Shown here: positions 14,646-14,675 of the stretch, in pieces | Layout: every line of letters starts with the position of its first letter | Position numbering within the stretch: the first letter of the stretch is position 1 | Assembly (NCBI GenBank): GCA_011620305.1 | Contig: WOZL01000034.1 | Location: 1,947 to 16,621, forward strand | Reading direction: 5' to 3' | Length of the DNA stretch: 14,675 nt | Source of the DNA: Candidatus Dojkabacteria bacterium | GTDB lineage: Bacteria > Patescibacteriota > Dojkabacteria > SC72 | The notes under the pieces: model-generated | What the model saw: only the letters and a program-made list of their open reading frames with translations | What the model was told of the DNA's origin: nothing | Databases searched by the model: none | Made by a program: the position numbers and the translations under genes

Positions 14646-14673
14646 ATTATACTATAAAGTCAATTAAAATCAA
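14646..14673 (-). promoter_or_regulatory. sigma-70-type promoter of rpsL-rpsG
   Basis: Minus strand: -35 TTGATT (14673-14668), 16-base spacer, perfect -10 TATAAT (14651-14646). Eight bases separate the -10 from the rpsL ATG, so the leader would be about 1-3 bases. A better -35 (TTGACT) lies too close to this -10 to be used with it. Confidence 0.72.
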
Positions 14674-14675
14674 AA

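Overview
This is an AT-rich window of uninterrupted, tightly packed housekeeping genes. It contains no mobile element, CRISPR array, tRNA or rRNA, and no non-coding gap longer than about 120 bases. Small compact proteins, a shortened HrcA, absence of any convincing Shine-Dalgarno sequence, and a mix of chaperone, cell-wall and ribosomal genes suggest a Patescibacteria (Candidate Phyla Radiation) genome. Dojkabacteria/WS6-like or Katanobacteria-like is possible, but that finer placement is only a guess. Every gene reads through in the standard code with TAA, TAG and one TGA stop, so there is no sign of UGA recoding.

Layout, left to right. (1) groES-groEL on the minus strand (20-1970), behind a strong promoter with a CIRCE-like operator (2006-2063). 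(2) A minus-strand pair, a MurJ-type flippase and a small membrane-anchored protein of unknown function, joined by an ATGA stop/start overlap (2071-4463). (3) A plus-strand ComF-type phosphoribosyltransferase (4571-5239). Its 3' end overlaps by 38 bp the end of a convergent O-antigen-ligase-like membrane protein with a TPR tail (5202-7517). (4) hrcA, grpE and dnaK on the minus strand (7612-10843), with CIRCE-like operators in front of both hrcA and grpE. (5) Divergently from hrcA: the bL25 ribosomal protein gene, a family 2 glycosyltransferase, and a Pro/Thr/Gln-rich single-pass protein (10961-13671). (6) A bidirectional hairpin terminator, then rpsG and rpsL on the minus strand (13739-14637) with their own promoter at the right edge.

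The most coherent system is a heat-shock regulon. Three promoters of nearly identical design (TTGACA-like, 17-bp spacer, TATACT/TAAAAT) are each followed at once by a 27-bp inverted repeat TTAGCA...TGCTAA. They drive groESL, grpE-dnaK and hrcA itself, so the repressor, both chaperone machines and the autoregulatory site all lie in this window. HrcA is about 100 residues shorter than usual and the operators keep only the outer half of the classical CIRCE arms, which suggests a pared-down version of the circuit. No dnaJ is present next to dnaK.

A second theme is translation initiation. No start codon has a recognisable Shine-Dalgarno, and several -10 boxes lie only 5-10 bases from the start codon (rpsL, rplY, the glycosyltransferase, comF), predicting leaderless or nearly leaderless mRNAs. 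Residue-level oddities include a MurJ without two of the arginines considered essential in E. coli, and an S12 with arginine at the position where K88R gives streptomycin resistance elsewhere.
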